Shown: positions 31,114-42,480, numbered from the stretch's first letter. The stretch is 64,000 nt of DNA from Cyanodermella asteris (GCA_900618795.1 UYJD01000002.1:2604802-2668801), one strand, 5' to 3'. Notes: generated by a model from the sequence alone, not told the origin. Program-made: numbers and translations.

Positions 31114-33192
31114 ATGGACCCGCCTCAAGTTTGGATGTCTGAGTGGTTTCCAACGTTCTTACCTAATGGCGATGACGAGGACATGGCAGATGCTGCCAAT
31201 GATGACAGGCATTCAACAAAGACGGACGTTGAGGGAATCGTTGAAGTCGAAGAGGAGGACTCTGATGTCGTCCATGATTTGGAAGACGACGACGACGATG
31301 ATGATACGACCAAGATGCAGGATGAACATGGACACACGGAATCCGGCGGGGGCCATCCTAGCCGGGACGCTGCACACGAGAATGGAAATGTCCTTGGATC
31401 TCCAGATATAAGCGAGCAAGAAACCTCAGTTCAGGATTCCGAGCAGGAGTCCCATCTTCAATCAGTGAAGCAGGACAACGAGCACCTTCGCGAGAAGATC
31501 AGGAGACTTGAGACGACTACAAAGCCCCTTGACGGTGGTATTGCAGCTCGAACTACGACTCCAGCCCTGAGTTCTCGAGCTATCTCGGAAGCAATCTCCA
31601 AGAAGCAATCCACACCATCCACTCCAAGGACCCAATTATGTTCCAAGACACCTACCGACATTTACACCCACATCACCAATATCCCAAAAGCCATTGATAG
31701 ACGGCACGCCGTCGCCGCCAGCATATCGAAAGACCCGCACGCGACCTGGCATAGCGTTTCGCGTGGCGCCAGCGTGCCCAGAGACGGCCATCATCTCAAG
31801 ATAGAAGTCGAAGTCGCAATCTTCGAATACGTTGCGAAGGGCCACTTCCGAGCCGACTTGGACGAGAGACAAGCAAAGTGTTCCCACAGCAGATGGAGTC
31901 CGTTTGCATGGTTGGTCATGGCGGGCTGCGTTTGGAATGGCATGGGCCAGCATAACAGCGAGATGCAGAGGAGGTTCCCGAGTAGGGCCACGGTTTCGAT
32001 ATCGGGCTTTCATACATTGATCCTGGATCGGATGACGGTTTGGCTGGGACCACGGGAGCAATGGGCCGTACAAGCCGAGGAAACTGGAGCAACGGCCGCC
32101 GAAACGAAAGAAGCTGACGAACGCAAACAAGATAATGAGGATCAAACAATCGTGAGAGAGCAAGCACCGAAGGTAATAAAAGTGACACAGCAGAACAAGC
32201 ATGCGACGGACCCCAAAGCAGCGGCAAAAGTCAAGTATAGGCAAACGAAAGTCTTGGAACCCAGCACAAAAGACGAAGGCAAGGCAGCTAGCGACAGATT
32301 CCGCCAGAAACGCCGAGCCGACCTCGACGCCACAGAGTCGAGACCCTCAAAAGTCCCAAAGAAGATTGATACCGTTCCGCCGGCAAGCAAGTCGAAGCAG
32401 GAAAGCAAATTTGAAGCTATACCCGCCAAGCAGCCTAATCTCAAAGTGATAGTCTACAAATGCGAGGAATCCGGTGAGCCACCCAAGATATCGCATTGTC
32501 ATCCAAGCCCGACGACTGCAAAGCCAAAAGATACAGGCCTTTCCCGAAACTCACCCGGAAACGATGTGACGACGCACGCCGATCAGATCAAAGGCGAACC
32601 CGAAGATGAGGCCAACATCAAAGGACAGCCTCAAGTCGCAGCAGAGCCCGAACAGAACCCCGACAACGAGCTCGAGCAAGAAACTGAAGGCGCAATCGGG
32701 CCTGACAGGACCACCAGAACCGGCTCGCACCTTCCCAGTGAGCTCTCAGCGGCAGCAACCCCTTCAAAGCAAGAGCAACCCACAATCGAAGCGCCACAAA
32801 CACCAACAACGTCCTCCACTGTCAACACCATCAACATCAACAACAACAACAACAACAACAGAGACAAGGGAGTCAATGCCCGCCAAAAGCGAGACGAAGC
32901 CCGGCGCGCAGAGTACAAAACCCTCCAACAACACCGCGACTGGCTCCTCGACGTCCAACACACCGGGCGCCGAGGCCCACACCACACCATCCGCGCCACG
33001 GAGATTGCGAGCGTGAACGAGGAGCTGGAGCGCATGCTCCGCGGCGGCGATGCGCGCACGCCGGTACCAGCGACAAAGGCACCGAAGAGACCGGTCGAGG
33101 GAGGCGCGAGCGATGGGGACGGAGACCATGAAGAGCGGGTGGGGAAGAGGAGGAAGGAAGACGAAGGAGGGAACAATGGGCTGAAGGGATAG
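31114..33192 (+). CDS. Acidic, mostly disordered protein of unknown function
   Basis: Single 692-codon frame from ATG 31114; no family recognised. Residues about 38-70 are very acidic (a run of seven Asp) and about 113-133 form a short coiled coil. A compact, less biased segment lies at about 185-315 (it includes HHLKIEVEVAIFEYVAKGHF, FAWLVMAGCVWNGMGQ and ATVSISGFHTLILDRMTVWLG) and could be a folded domain. The rest is Lys/Glu/Pro/Thr-rich with several basic clusters (RQKRRAD, RPSKVPKK, GKRRKEDE) that look like nuclear localisation signals, plus a run of asparagines encoded by a CAA/AAC repeat near 32838-32860. Nuclear location is an inference. It converges on the nucleoside transporter gene. 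Confidence 0.65.
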   Translation: MDPPQVWMSEWFPTFLPNGDDEDMADAANDDRHSTKTDVEGIVEVEEEDSDVVHDLEDDDDDDDTTKMQDEHGHTESGGGHPSRDAAHENGNVLGSPDISEQETSVQDSEQESHLQSVKQDNEHLREKIRRLETTTKPLDGGIAARTTTPALSSRAISEAISKKQSTPSTPRTQLCSKTPTDIYTHITNIPKAIDRRHAVAASISKDPHATWHSVSRGASVPRDGHHLKIEVEVAIFEYVAKGHFRADLDERQAKCSHSRWSPFAWLVMAGCVWNGMGQHNSEMQRRFPSRATVSISGFHTLILDRMTVWLGPREQWAVQAEETGATAAETKEADERKQDNEDQTIVREQAPKVIKVTQQNKHATDPKAAAKVKYRQTKVLEPSTKDEGKAASDRFRQKRRADLDATESRPSKVPKKIDTVPPASKSKQESKFEAIPAKQPNLKVIVYKCEESGEPPKISHCHPSPTTAKPKDTGLSRNSPGNDVTTHADQIKGEPEDEANIKGQPQVAAEPEQNPDNELEQETEGAIGPDRTTRTGSHLPSELSAAATPSKQEQPTIEAPQTPTTSSTVNTININNNNNNNRDKGVNARQKRDEARRAEYKTLQQHRDWLLDVQHTGRRGPHHTIRATEIASVNEELERMLRGGDARTPVPATKAPKRPVEGGASDGDGDHEERVGKRRKEDEGGNNGLKG
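32838..32860 (+). repeat. (CAA)n trinucleotide microsatellite in coding sequence
   Basis: Seven perfect CAA units plus a partial one encode a run of seven asparagines in the acidic protein. In-frame trinucleotide tracts like this vary in length between strains. Confidence 0.9.
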
Positions 33193-33914
33193 ATGATCGA
33201 GGGATACTGATGGTGATGCTGATGCTGATGCGAAACCGGATTAGAAGGGTACCTGAAGTTTTTAACTTTGCGGAGTTGTGCGATGAAATGAGATTGCGGT
33301 TGGAAATCGAAGAGAGAGAAAGTTGAGAAAGAGAGATGGTACCTGGAAAGGTAGAGATGGGAGTCGAGATGGACAGCAAGGCGGGTTGATTGAAAGTGAT
33401 GGCGAACGTACGGTCGAGAACATCCTCTCAGTATCCTGCGTCCACTACTTGGATATGAATACCTAGTAGTACCTCGGGAAATAGAGAGGCCTCAACTTCT
33501 GTAGGTACCCATAGTAGTGGTTGTCGAGGTAGATATGAACGTAGTAGCGCAAGTAGGTGTTCCGGGACTTGCGCAACGACTCTTAATCACCCGCCTTGAC
33601 AGACTCAGATGTGTTGTCGCCGAAAGAGTCGCACTTCAAAAGCAAAGTGATGGACGTTGAGTAGAGACGATTGTGAACTTGGATGGGAAGAGAGCATGGG
33701 CATGGAGTGAATGGAGACGGAGAAGAGGGGGCAGCGGATAAGAAAACATGGACGATGCCAAAGCAAAAGTTCTTGTTGACGTGCACGGAACACACAAATG
33801 AAGCAATGAATCTCATGAATATTTCTTTCGTCTTATCAAACTCATCATAGTCGTCCAAAAAGCGCTGACGCGTCTCTCTAATACAGAACCCGCCACCTTT
33901 GCACATCATCATCT
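33193..33914. other. Convergent 3' region with short simple repeats
   Basis: Holds GATGCT-like repeats near 33207-33230 and several TAGGTAC/GTAGTA words between 33,430 and 33,560. No gene is supported; minus frames at 33912-33583 are chance. Confidence 0.5.
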
Positions 33915-35951
33915 CTACCCCGTAGCCTGCGCCGCCGAGCTCAAATACGCAGCCTGGTCCGTAATCAACATGCCGGCGATTGACGCACTCGTCAACGTCG
34001 AAATGATACCGGAGATCAGCGCAGAGACGGCCACGCGGGAGACATCGCCGCTGCGACCCGGAGCAAGCTGGTTCAGGACACCGATCTGGTTACCCAGGGA
34101 ACCGATGTTGCCGAAGCCGCAGAGGGCGTAGGTGGCGATGAGCTTGGAGCGGGGGGAGAGGGCGGCGAGGTAGGGTTGTTTGGGGTCGACGAGGGCGGAG
34201 TAAGCAACGAACTCGTTCTATAAAAAATAGGTCAGTATGGGCGTATTTGAATCGTTTCAGGTCTTTGGGATGTGAACTTACGGCGACTATCTTCGTGCCG
34301 ATGAGCTGGCCCACGAGGAGTAGGTTGTCACGGGGCACACCGAGCAGGAAAGCGACGGGGTAGCAGATGTAGCCGACGATCAGCTCGATGGTCAACTCGG
34401 GAATGTTCCAGTAATGGCCAAACCAAGTCAAAAGACCGTTTGCGAGACCGAGAAGAGCCAGGATGCAGAGCAATGTAGCACCGATCATGCCACCGATCTT
34501 CAGACCGAGCCAGGCACCGTTGGCGAACGCGTGCAAGGAGTTGGCCGCCTTGTGCTCGTCATCATCAGGAACGACAACGCGTCCCGAAGTCAGTGTCTCC
34601 TCAGTCTCAGGGAAGCGCATCTTGGAGATGGCGAGAGAGGCAGGAATGGACATGACGCAGGAAGATACGAGGGCTTGAGGGTTCACGCCCAAGCTGATAT
34701 AGGCGATGAGCACTGAACCGGCAATGGTCGCGAAACCGGAAGTCATGATCTGGTGAATCTCGGCCTTTGTCAGGTGTGAAATGAACGGCTTGATCAACAT
34801 CGCGGACTCGCCCTGCCCGATGAAAGGCGAAGCGGAGGCGACGACAGCTTCTGCGCCGGAGACCTTCATGCTCCAGAAGAAGAAGATGGCCATCTTACCG
34901 ACGAACCACTGCATGACGCCCCAGTAGAAGAGCAGCTGCACGAAGGAGACGAAGAAGATGATGGCCGGGATGACCGTGATCAGGAACCAGGGCGTCTTCT
35001 CGGCGAAGCCGTCTGTGGTCAGGAAATCGACACCATCATTGGCGAAGCCGAGCAAGTCCTCGGCGAGCGTGGCGACGAAATTGAAAATGTCGAAACCGGC
35101 CTGCGAGCGTAGCACGAAGATGGCGACGATGAATTGGGCGAGGAAGCCGACGATGACCGTTTGCCAGGGGATCTTGGAGCGGTTTCGCGAGGTCCCCCAC
35201 AGACCGACGAGGGCGATCACTATGCCTAGGAGGGAAACGGCTCGGTTTGCACGCGTGTTGTCCTGGGATTCGGGGGAGGCGAATGCTCCGATAAGGTAGA
35301 CGCCAACGACCAAGAGACCTCCTAGAGGTGTGCGGAGTTTGGCCGGCAGCATACCGGGAACGCGGGCGCAGGTGTTGTGCCAGACGAACCTGACGGGAAC
35401 CAGGACATATCGTGCAGGGATGTAGAAAGTGATCAGACGGATGGTGATTGCGAGCCAGAGGAGGAATGGGATTAACCAACCGCTCTGAGGTGAAGGGTCG
35501 GCATGGTGCAGGATCGTGCCAGAAATCCACCAACTGGAACTTTGTTAGTTTGTCTGTATATCGACGTTGTTACTTCTCGGGCGCAAACTCACGATGTGAA
35601 GAAGAGGAAGATGAAGACGTGGAAGAATGGTCGCAGCTTCTTGTACCAGTTGCTGAATGTGTGATCTTTCGGGTCTTCCTCTTGGTGGGATGCGGTCGGG
35701 CTCATGTAGCTTGTTCCCTTCTCTTCGTCGCTGGCCTTGAAGTCGACCTTTTCGGCAAGACCGTGGCGGTCATGGTTGTCCAACGGGTCGGCATCGGGAA
35801 TCACGCTCGGCTCGTTGGTCGTGTGTGTGGTATACGCAATGCTCTGGACGCCTCCAGTGGCATGGTGGAGGTGAGCGTGGTGGTGCTCGTGGGCGGGGTC
35901 GAGTGCAGGGTCGGGATTCGGCTTCATGGCCGGACTCGAGGTTGGCGACAT
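33915..35951 (-). CDS. Concentrative nucleoside transporter (CNT family)
   Basis: Three exons: 35951-35593, 35533-34282 and 34217-33915, encoding 637 residues; introns of 59 nt (35534-35592, donor GTGAGT) and 64 nt (34218-34281, donor GTAAGT). Frame joins are FFTS-WWISGT and GTKIVA-NEFVAYSAL. The N-terminal ~100 residues are cytosolic and His/Asp-rich (HEHHHAHLHH). Around 10-12 membrane segments follow, with the CNT substrate/cation hallmark region ASPFIGQGESAMLIKPF and the gate motif FATIAGSVLIAYISLGV. The third exon supplies the conserved GFGNIGSLGNQIG region. CNTs import nucleosides with sodium or protons; in fungi the coupling ion is likely H+. Plasma-membrane location is inferred. QGES replaces the more usual QSEN/QTEA-type motif, so substrate choice is uncertain. 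Confidence 0.93.
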
Positions 35952-38109
35952 CTTTTGAACCGTTGCTCTGCTTGAGTCGACAGGCCCGGTAATGCGATGC
36001 GCAAAGAGACCTCGACTTCGATGCGATGCGAATTCGGGAAGAACCCTTCAGTGTCGTGTACGGCGCCGGACGAGTCAGGCGTTAAGCCTTCCGAGTGGGC
36101 GCTCAAAGGTACAGGACACGACTGTAGTGAGCCAGGCGACCGACTACACCAAGGGCTTAAAGGACGGAGATCCAAGACAGTGCAGAGGGAAGAGAGAGGG
36201 GATGGAAAGGCAGCGTGGTGTCGCGTGCAACAAGTACCAAAAGGTTATCTCTGCAGGATGTGTGTCGCTTCGGCGAGCGCGGTGCCCAGACCACGCTCAG
36301 CCCTTCAGCTATCGAGATAGCGCTCAGCGTGCATTTCGGGGCAATTGCTGTTCGTGGGTCCAATGGCACGGCCCTCAGCTGCCGCAGACCACGATGTTGG
36401 ATCCCTTGCTGGCAATGTTTCCTTGGCCTCCCGTCATCTTGTACCCACCGTCCGTAAAGCTGCTGAAACAAGTACATTCGTCTGCCTGTGAGATAACAGA
36501 CAGTCAACCAGTCGAGTCGCAATACTGCATCCTATGCTGTCCAAGTCCTTATCGAGCGGCGGATCCGTCCTCTGTACTGTAGTCAAGGTATTATCTCTTT
36601 CGTCCGAGGCTCAGTGAAACCTCTTCCCTTGGCGATCCTTTGGCGTGCACTAGAGCTGATGCGGAAATCTCGCGGAACGCTCCAAGCCGTCGAGAATGCT
36701 TCGAAGCCACGCGATTGGCCACGCAGCTATCATCTGTGCCGCTTCATTGGGGGCGAATCCCGATGTCGATTGGTCGTCGAACTGTACCCCGGATCACGTA
36801 TTGCCTGGGCGGGACGCCGGTGCGATGCTGTCCTTGTTTCGCCACGCTTCCATGGTCTCCTCCTTCGCCATGTCTGGTGTTCTTCCTGGGGATAGATCCT
36901 GCCACAACGACCTTCCCATGCGCCGACCAAGCACACTACCGCCGGTCGTTGCTTGTGGCGCTAGACTAGGTAGCAAGCCCCTTGGCACGAAGCGGCGGGC
37001 TTCAACTGATTTCCTGAAAGTCTTCGCCACGCCGCAGCTGAGCGGAGCTTACCACGCGAGGAAAGTCGAGCGTAACGGCGAGTTGAACGGCGGCGCCTAT
37101 CATGCACGTCGGCAAGGCCTGGCCGTGATAGTGCGCGGCGGCCGGTGAGCCCTCGCATCGGACTGCACCTCTTTCGATTCGTCTGGCCACGTAGTGATCA
37201 ACGACATGGGCCGCTCGTCGGTCGCTCTTCGATGCGCGCTTGCTGGACCCTTGACCGTTGGGAGCAGCCGCTTTGCTCCATGGTCGAACTGGTGGGTCGT
37301 GCGAGTTGGATGCTGGGATTGATTGCATTTGAGCATTTGAAAACGAGGGAACATGTCAGAAACGACGATACTCATTTGAACAAGCTGATGTATGAACACT
37401 TATACAAATCGAAAGGTGCTGCTGCAGTGAGTCAACGCGGTGGTGCCGAGAGTGTGCTGCTCGACCTGATTCGTCGCAAACCGAAGCCAGATCGCTATCA
37501 TTGGCTGTTCTCCAAATGCCGTAGAACACTAATATGAGCAGACTGAGCTTTGTTGAGAACCAGACTGATGACCTTCACAACGAACGAGGAGGAATAGACA
37601 CGCTGCGAACGTCACGCGCAGTGAGCATAGTAATGGCTTCGATTTGCAGGATTAGTTTCTGCTGAAGCTCTTGGCACGACATGACAAACAACTTCAGCTT
37701 CTGTACCAACTTGCCAAACATGGCATCGCAATCGATCTCATCATATTTACTGTTCAAGTCGCCGGAGGATCGCAAATGAACCTTCGCGACGGACTCGATT
37801 TCTGCAAAAAGTCAAAACATCCACGTGGGATATTACATATCACAAGCAATTTCTTGCCCAAGTCCTTGCACGAGTTTGTATTTAAGTTTGATCCTCCGCG
37901 ATGTGAGTCCTTTCACCAAGTATCCCAAAAGCTCACGGTTGCTGTCCTTGCTGTTTCCGTCCATCTCCTCACATCTATGACATCGTAGCTGACGTGGCGG
38001 GGCTTCAAAGCCGAGTCCTTGACCCCGAAGCGACGCTAAAACCATCATATCTGAACCATATTCACCCCTTTCCCATCTTCATGACTGTTGTGCTCATAAC
38101 TGACGTTGT
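35952..38109. other. 2.1-kb region without a confident gene
   Basis: It includes the upstream region of the transporter (left) and of the monooxygenase relic (right). The only frame with protein-like content is minus 37801-37575, listed separately. Plus-strand frames at 36,600-37,540 have no domain. Confidence 0.45.
37575..37801 (-). CDS. Possible terminal exon of an unrecognised gene or gene fragment
   Basis: A minus-strand frame preceded by an excellent acceptor (T-rich tract ending TTTGCAG just before 37801). It reads as an amphipathic, helix-rich segment (IDCDAMFGKLVQKLKLFVMS, then CQELQQKLILQIEAITML) and stops at 37575. Upstream on the same strand, frame 38048-37833 (it includes NRELLGYLVKGLTSRRIKLK) could be a preceding exon, but I could not find a donor of usable size and phase. 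Function unknown; it might be a relic of a larger gene. Confidence 0.25.
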
Positions 38110-39572
38110 ATGATGACTTCGGGCATCTCGCTTAGAGTCGTGGTCATTGGTGCCGGCCTCGGCGGCCTCTCTAGCGCTCTTTCGCTTGCCCAAGCCGGGC
38201 ATACGGTCCACGTCTATGAGTTCAATTCCCAGCTCTCGGGGCTCGGCGCTGGGATTCAAGTGCCCCCAAACGCGGGACGCATCCTTTATCGATGGGGCCT
38301 AGGGACTACGCTGGAGGGACTGGCGACGGACCCGAGTCAGGAGAATATGAGGCGATATCCTGACGGGAGTATTATGGCATCGCAGAGAAGGAAGACGAAG
38401 TAGAGGCTCGGATATGCGTATGTTTGCAGACGATCTTGAATGAGGCGTTGGAGCATTAGTTTCTGGCTGACTGACTATAAGATTATAGGTCGATGCTAAT
38501 TCATCAAGCTGATCTTCAGAAGATGTTGTTTGATAAAGCAGTGAATTGTGGTGTTCAATTCACATTTGGAAAGAGCATCAAGTTCGAAGATGTCGACAAC
38601 GCGACTTCGACCGAACCTGCAATCCGGGAAGCAGACATCATTGTTGGCGCAAATGGTTTGGCCATGACCAACTACTCATAAGTCACACAGTACTGATACA
38701 TCTAGGCATCGCATCTACAATCCGAACCGGCCTCATCGGCAACTCCACCAACCACCAACCCACCCTGACCAGCGACACCGCAACCTGCATCATCCTCCCG
38801 CGCGAAAAGCTACTCACCGACCCTAACCTCCAACACCTCATCGCAAACCCCCCAAACAACATCTGGATGAGCCTTAAACGGCACGTCGTAGCTTACAACA
38901 TCCGCTCCCTCCAACTCTACAACCTCGTCTTCTGCAGCCCGGGCTCCGCGCCCATCGGAACCTACAACCACCCCTACGACATTCAGACGTTGACTCGAGA
39001 ATACTCCGACTTTGAGCCTACGGTCCAGAGGTTGATTGCCAAAGCGCACACGGCTCACCGCTGGATGATCTCGGAGGTGCCCCCACTGCCACGCTGGACG
39101 GACGGACGGCTCGCAATCTTGGGGGACGCGGCGCACGCGATGATGCCGTATGCTGCACAAGACGCGGCTCAATGCGTGGAAGATGCTGCCGTGTTTGGGG
39201 TCATGTCTAGCTGGTATCGATAACAGAGCGGAAGTGGCTCTTCGGTTGGAATTGTACGAGAGGCTTAGACGGCCCCGGGAGGAGAGGGTCCAGGAGGTTG
39301 CGAGGGAGGATCGGTTCTTGTTTGGGCTTGAGGATGGAGAGGAGCAGCGGGAGCGGGATGAGCGGTTGAGGAGGACTTTGAGGTCGGATGATGGGGATGT
39401 GGAGGCTCGAGTGAAGGGGGCTGCGGCTCGGCCTGAGCCTGATCCGAATGCTCGGTTTGGGTCTCTGGAGTTTGCGGGACGGCTTTATGGGTTTGGTGTT
39501 GAGAAGGAGGCTAGAGAGTCAGTGGAACGAATTTGGCGAACGAGTAGGAAGATGGGCGTCTGGGCAGGCTGA
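38110..39572 (+). pseudogene. FAD-dependent monooxygenase (salicylate-hydroxylase-like), broken
   Basis: Reconstructed exons 38110-38417, 38489-38655 and 38706-39572 (introns 71 and 50 nt). Features of class A flavoprotein monooxygenases appear in order: GAGLGGLSSALSLAQAGH dinucleotide fold, an IHQADLQKML segment, GANG in place of GADG, and GDAAHAMMPYAAQDAAQ near the C-terminus. Two lesions are visible. An in-frame TAG at 38401-38403 sits just before the first donor, where family members continue with a Gly-Tyr segment. A one-base insertion in the GGGG run near 39193-39198 shifts the frame, after which the expected SCLAGIDNRAEVALRLELYE text continues in another frame to 39572. An alternative donor at 38400 would splice out the TAG but not the frameshift. 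Such enzymes hydroxylate aromatic acids with NAD(P)H. Probably inactive unless these are sequence errors. Confidence 0.72.
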
Positions 39573-40370
39573 TTTGCGAGTAAGTCAAGGACTGTCGACC
39601 AGCTGACGATGCGTAGATGTACAAATTATATTTATGTCAGGCGTGGAAAAACAAGAGCCTCGCGCACTTTGTCGGTCGATATTCCTAAATCCAGTTTTGC
39701 AATGTATACAACAATTACAGAATTATGCTATGCCGGTGGCAGACGAAAAAAAAATCATCAGATTCGTAGCACAACGCAACGAACTCTCGATCCACTGATG
39801 TCCCCACCAATAACATCGATAGCCGCAGGGATAGAATAATGCATAAACAGCCTCCTTCGCATTCATTGACTCGTAGCCATCAAAAGCTTCATTTCGGAAT
39901 GCGGAGAAAAGAGACGCAGCACCATGTCCGGTTCGAGCTGAAAGCAACCAGCAACTAGCCCGGACCGGCGCCGTGGCCTGCATCACAGTGCATCATGCAT
40001 GCAACCCCATCCGCCAAACCCTCTCCACATGTATGCGGCACTGTCTCCGGTGATCGTCTGGCATTCTGGCGCTCAATTACTTTCCATCAGTTCCCTCGCA
40101 TCGGGCTGGCAGCCACGGCTCCTCGCTCTCAATGTATCGCACGAGCCACTTTCCCAGGGTACAGTTTTCGATCACTCCAGGCGCAGGACTGCAGGATCAC
40201 TGCGAGCGGTCACGAGCCCTTCAATCTGTGCTTGGGCATGTTGTAATCCGCGTATTCTTGATCAACGGGCCGAACGTGAAGAGATCAGAGTATATTGCCT
40301 CCATGAAGCACATACCATACCCAGAACATTAGTGCAACGCAGAGTCCATATTTTGGCATCTCCACACCGG
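39573..40370. other. Intergenic, no supported gene
   Basis: AT-rich patches near 39,620-39,840. Short plus-strand frames at 39,995-40,457 show no domain. Confidence 0.45.
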
Positions 40371-40664
40371 TCAAGAAACCTCACACTCAACCCAAATCCG
40401 ATCGCCCTGGCCTCGGACAGGATGGCAAGCTCGCCTGTACGAGCCTTTCATAGCTAAAAGGACACAACCCGGCTTCGGAACGACGTGTGACCAGTCGCAG
40501 CCTTCACTTAGACCTGATCTCGTAAGCCGTATCTCGGTGGTGTAGCGAGGCCGGTCGTCATTGCCGAAAACGAAGGTCATGTTGGATTTTCCGGGATGAA
40601 CGACGTGTACCTCTGAAAACAAAATGGGAAAATCATCGATCATTTGTGAGTTTGAGCCGTGCAT
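40371..40664 (-). CDS. Small hypothetical protein
   Basis: A 97-codon ATG-started frame that reads like a small beta-rich soluble protein (EVHVVHPGKSNMTFVFGND, then TTEIRLTRSG and GDRIWVECEV). It has no signal peptide, no membrane segment and no recognised family. It lies upstream of nothing obvious and on the same strand as the Hsp70-like gene, 165 bp beyond that gene's stop. It could be a real small gene, an exon of a larger one, or chance. Confidence 0.3.
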   Translation of the reverse strand: MHGSNSQMIDDFPILFSEVHVVHPGKSNMTFVFGNDDRPRYTTEIRLTRSGLSEGCDWSHVVPKPGCVLLAMKGSYRRACHPVRGQGDRIWVECEVS

Positions 40665-40828
40665 CGTGGGTCATTCTTCGCTTGGTGACTGGTGGAACGC
40701 CGGATCTGTCGAGATTCGAGCGCCTTTCTGAATCCCCAAATACAAGTTATTCGGTCAGCGAACTATAGCTTACATATCGAGTGAAAAGCGAGCCAACGAG
40801 ACTTCAGCGTCTGGAAATGATTTCTCAT

Positions 40829-41919
40829 TCAAAGCTCTGACGCGCCCTTGTCCTGTCCGCTTTGCGCTGGATTAACGTACATGGCCAGCCTGGCAGCCCC
40901 ATTTGATGCCGCAAAGACCGGGTCGATTCCATGTGTGCGCGACGACGGAGCAGCCTCTTGTCCAATGAATTGTTCCTTTAGAACATCCTTCAACGCAGCA
41001 ATGAACCTGCTGTCATCACTCGCCTCCCCAAGCAGCACGACGGTGTCAATGCTGTCAAAATGACCCTCCGACGTATCGAGTGGCATGCTCGCGACTCGCT
41101 GAAGCGCTGCATGCAACTTCGCCTTGCAGCCGTGGGTTGTCCCTTGCGCAAAGCAATCGTCCAGTGCTTCCTGGCCCAACTCGTAGGAGTGTAGCTCTCG
41201 AAAGTTTGTGTATATGTTGCACTCCTCGAGCAACAATGACACGGCCAAGGATTGCCGTGTGTTCTCTGCTGCAAAGACGAGCTGTGGAGGACTGTCTTCG
41301 GGGTCTTTGGTTGGGTCACTGATGAAGCGGCACTTGTCGTATGGCTCGAGGGCAGAGTGCGCAGACTGAGCATTCCGTTGAGGTTGTCGATGGACCTCAA
41401 GGCCTGCATTGTGATATGCGGATTCAAGATCGCGCATGAATGCGTCGTACACCTTGCGATCATTTCGAATGTTGGAGACTGAGAGCTCGATGCCCTGTAC
41501 CTCTTGCTCAAGCGCGACTTCGGCAGCCGCCTGGAGAGCCAGCATCATAGGAGAAAGCGCATTGCTCGAAACATGTTGCCACGGCCAGATCCAGCAAAGT
41601 CCTCCAGGCAGCGGGCACGAGCTCGTGTCTGATGAGGAGAAGGTTTTTCCGTCTGCTGCAGTGCTGATCGAGCGCATGTAGTTCTTGTGTAAAGGACCAC
41701 CTTCGATCTTTGCGATGTTGACCATAGTCTCGTTCTTGAAGTAAGCACTGACTGTACTGTGACTTTGAATCAGTTGACGATATTGTAGCCATGTTGATCA
41801 ATTTCTTACCCGAAGCCGGAAGAGAGACTAAACCCAACCCCAAAGGGCTCCGGCGTAGTATCGGCGACAGCTACGGTCATGAGACCGGCAAGCGCCAGCA
41901 AGCTGATTTGTACGTGCAT
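40829..41919 (-). CDS. Signal-peptide-bearing Hsp70/actin-like-fold protein
   Basis: Two exons, 41919-41810 and 41756-40829, encode 345 residues; the 53-nt intron has a GTAAGA donor, an ACTGAT branch site and a CACAG acceptor. The first ~20 residues are a signal peptide (ISLLALAGLMTVAVA). The remainder resembles the Hsp70/actin-like nucleotide-binding fold: an N-terminal strand pair (GVGFSLSSGFGTVSAYF) in the place of the phosphate-1 loop, and a C-terminal VVLLGEASDDSRFIAALKDV helix followed by DPVFAASNGAARLAMY, as in the adenosine region of Hsp70. The acidic residue and Gly-Thr-Thr of the phosphate loop are missing, and the protein is about half the length of a full Hsp70, without a substrate-binding domain. 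It may be an ER-lumen or secreted pseudo-ATPase. Function unknown. Confidence 0.7.
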
Positions 41920-42239
41920 TCTTGCAAGTAGGTGGTCGCAGAATTGGTAGCTTGTGGAAGGCAAGGCGAGCTGCTGGATAAGCAGATTGGACGACGACTG
42001 CGCGACAGGTTGATAATGAGGCAGAGAAAGGAATAGCTCAGTCGTTCCGATTAAAGCCTCTGGTGTGCCCGAGTACGCTGTATCGTGCTCTGAGAGATAA
42101 GCGTGAAGTAGATGACTAGTATAGCATGCAAGGGATGGTTGCTTCAGCCTTGCGCTGCCGCAAGAAGATGAAACGTCCTGTGGGGGCCGTTCGCAGCCTT
42201 TCAGCCGCACTCGTTCGCGCCGGATACGACCTTACCAGT
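41920..42239. promoter_or_regulatory. Upstream region of the Hsp70-like gene
   Basis: The frame of the first exon stays open back to 42210, but the signal peptide only makes sense from the ATG at 41919. No other feature seen. Confidence 0.4.
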
Positions 42240-42480
42240 AGTCAGGTGTAAAACAGGAAAAGAGGTCATTCACCTATAAATACTAGCTTACGCGCAGCGT
42301 AATTTGTGGTCACATTTTGCGCCTGTGAGGAGATAGGAGAAGGCTAAGTAGTAATCGAGCTCGAAGCGCCGGTAAGGACATAGAGCATAGCTGCAGCCGA
42401 TAGTAACATTCGCGAAGACATTATTATAAGACGGTAAAGACCTACCGTAAAGCGAGGTGTACTATAAAGCGAGGGCCGTC
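42240..42480. repeat. Second TpA-rich, RIP-like block
   Basis: Dense TAA/TAT/TAG words (for example CTATAAATACTAGCTTACG and ATTATTATAAGACG) with few CpA/TpG sites, plus imperfect copies of a TAAAGCGAG word. Composition differs from both neighbours and resembles the block at 11105-11335. No element can be named. Confidence 0.45.

Noticed and set aside
32606-33016. Overlapping Thr/Ser-rich frame in the acidic-protein gene
   Set aside because: Shadow frame of a CAA/ACC-rich coding stretch; the 692-codon frame from 31114 explains the region.
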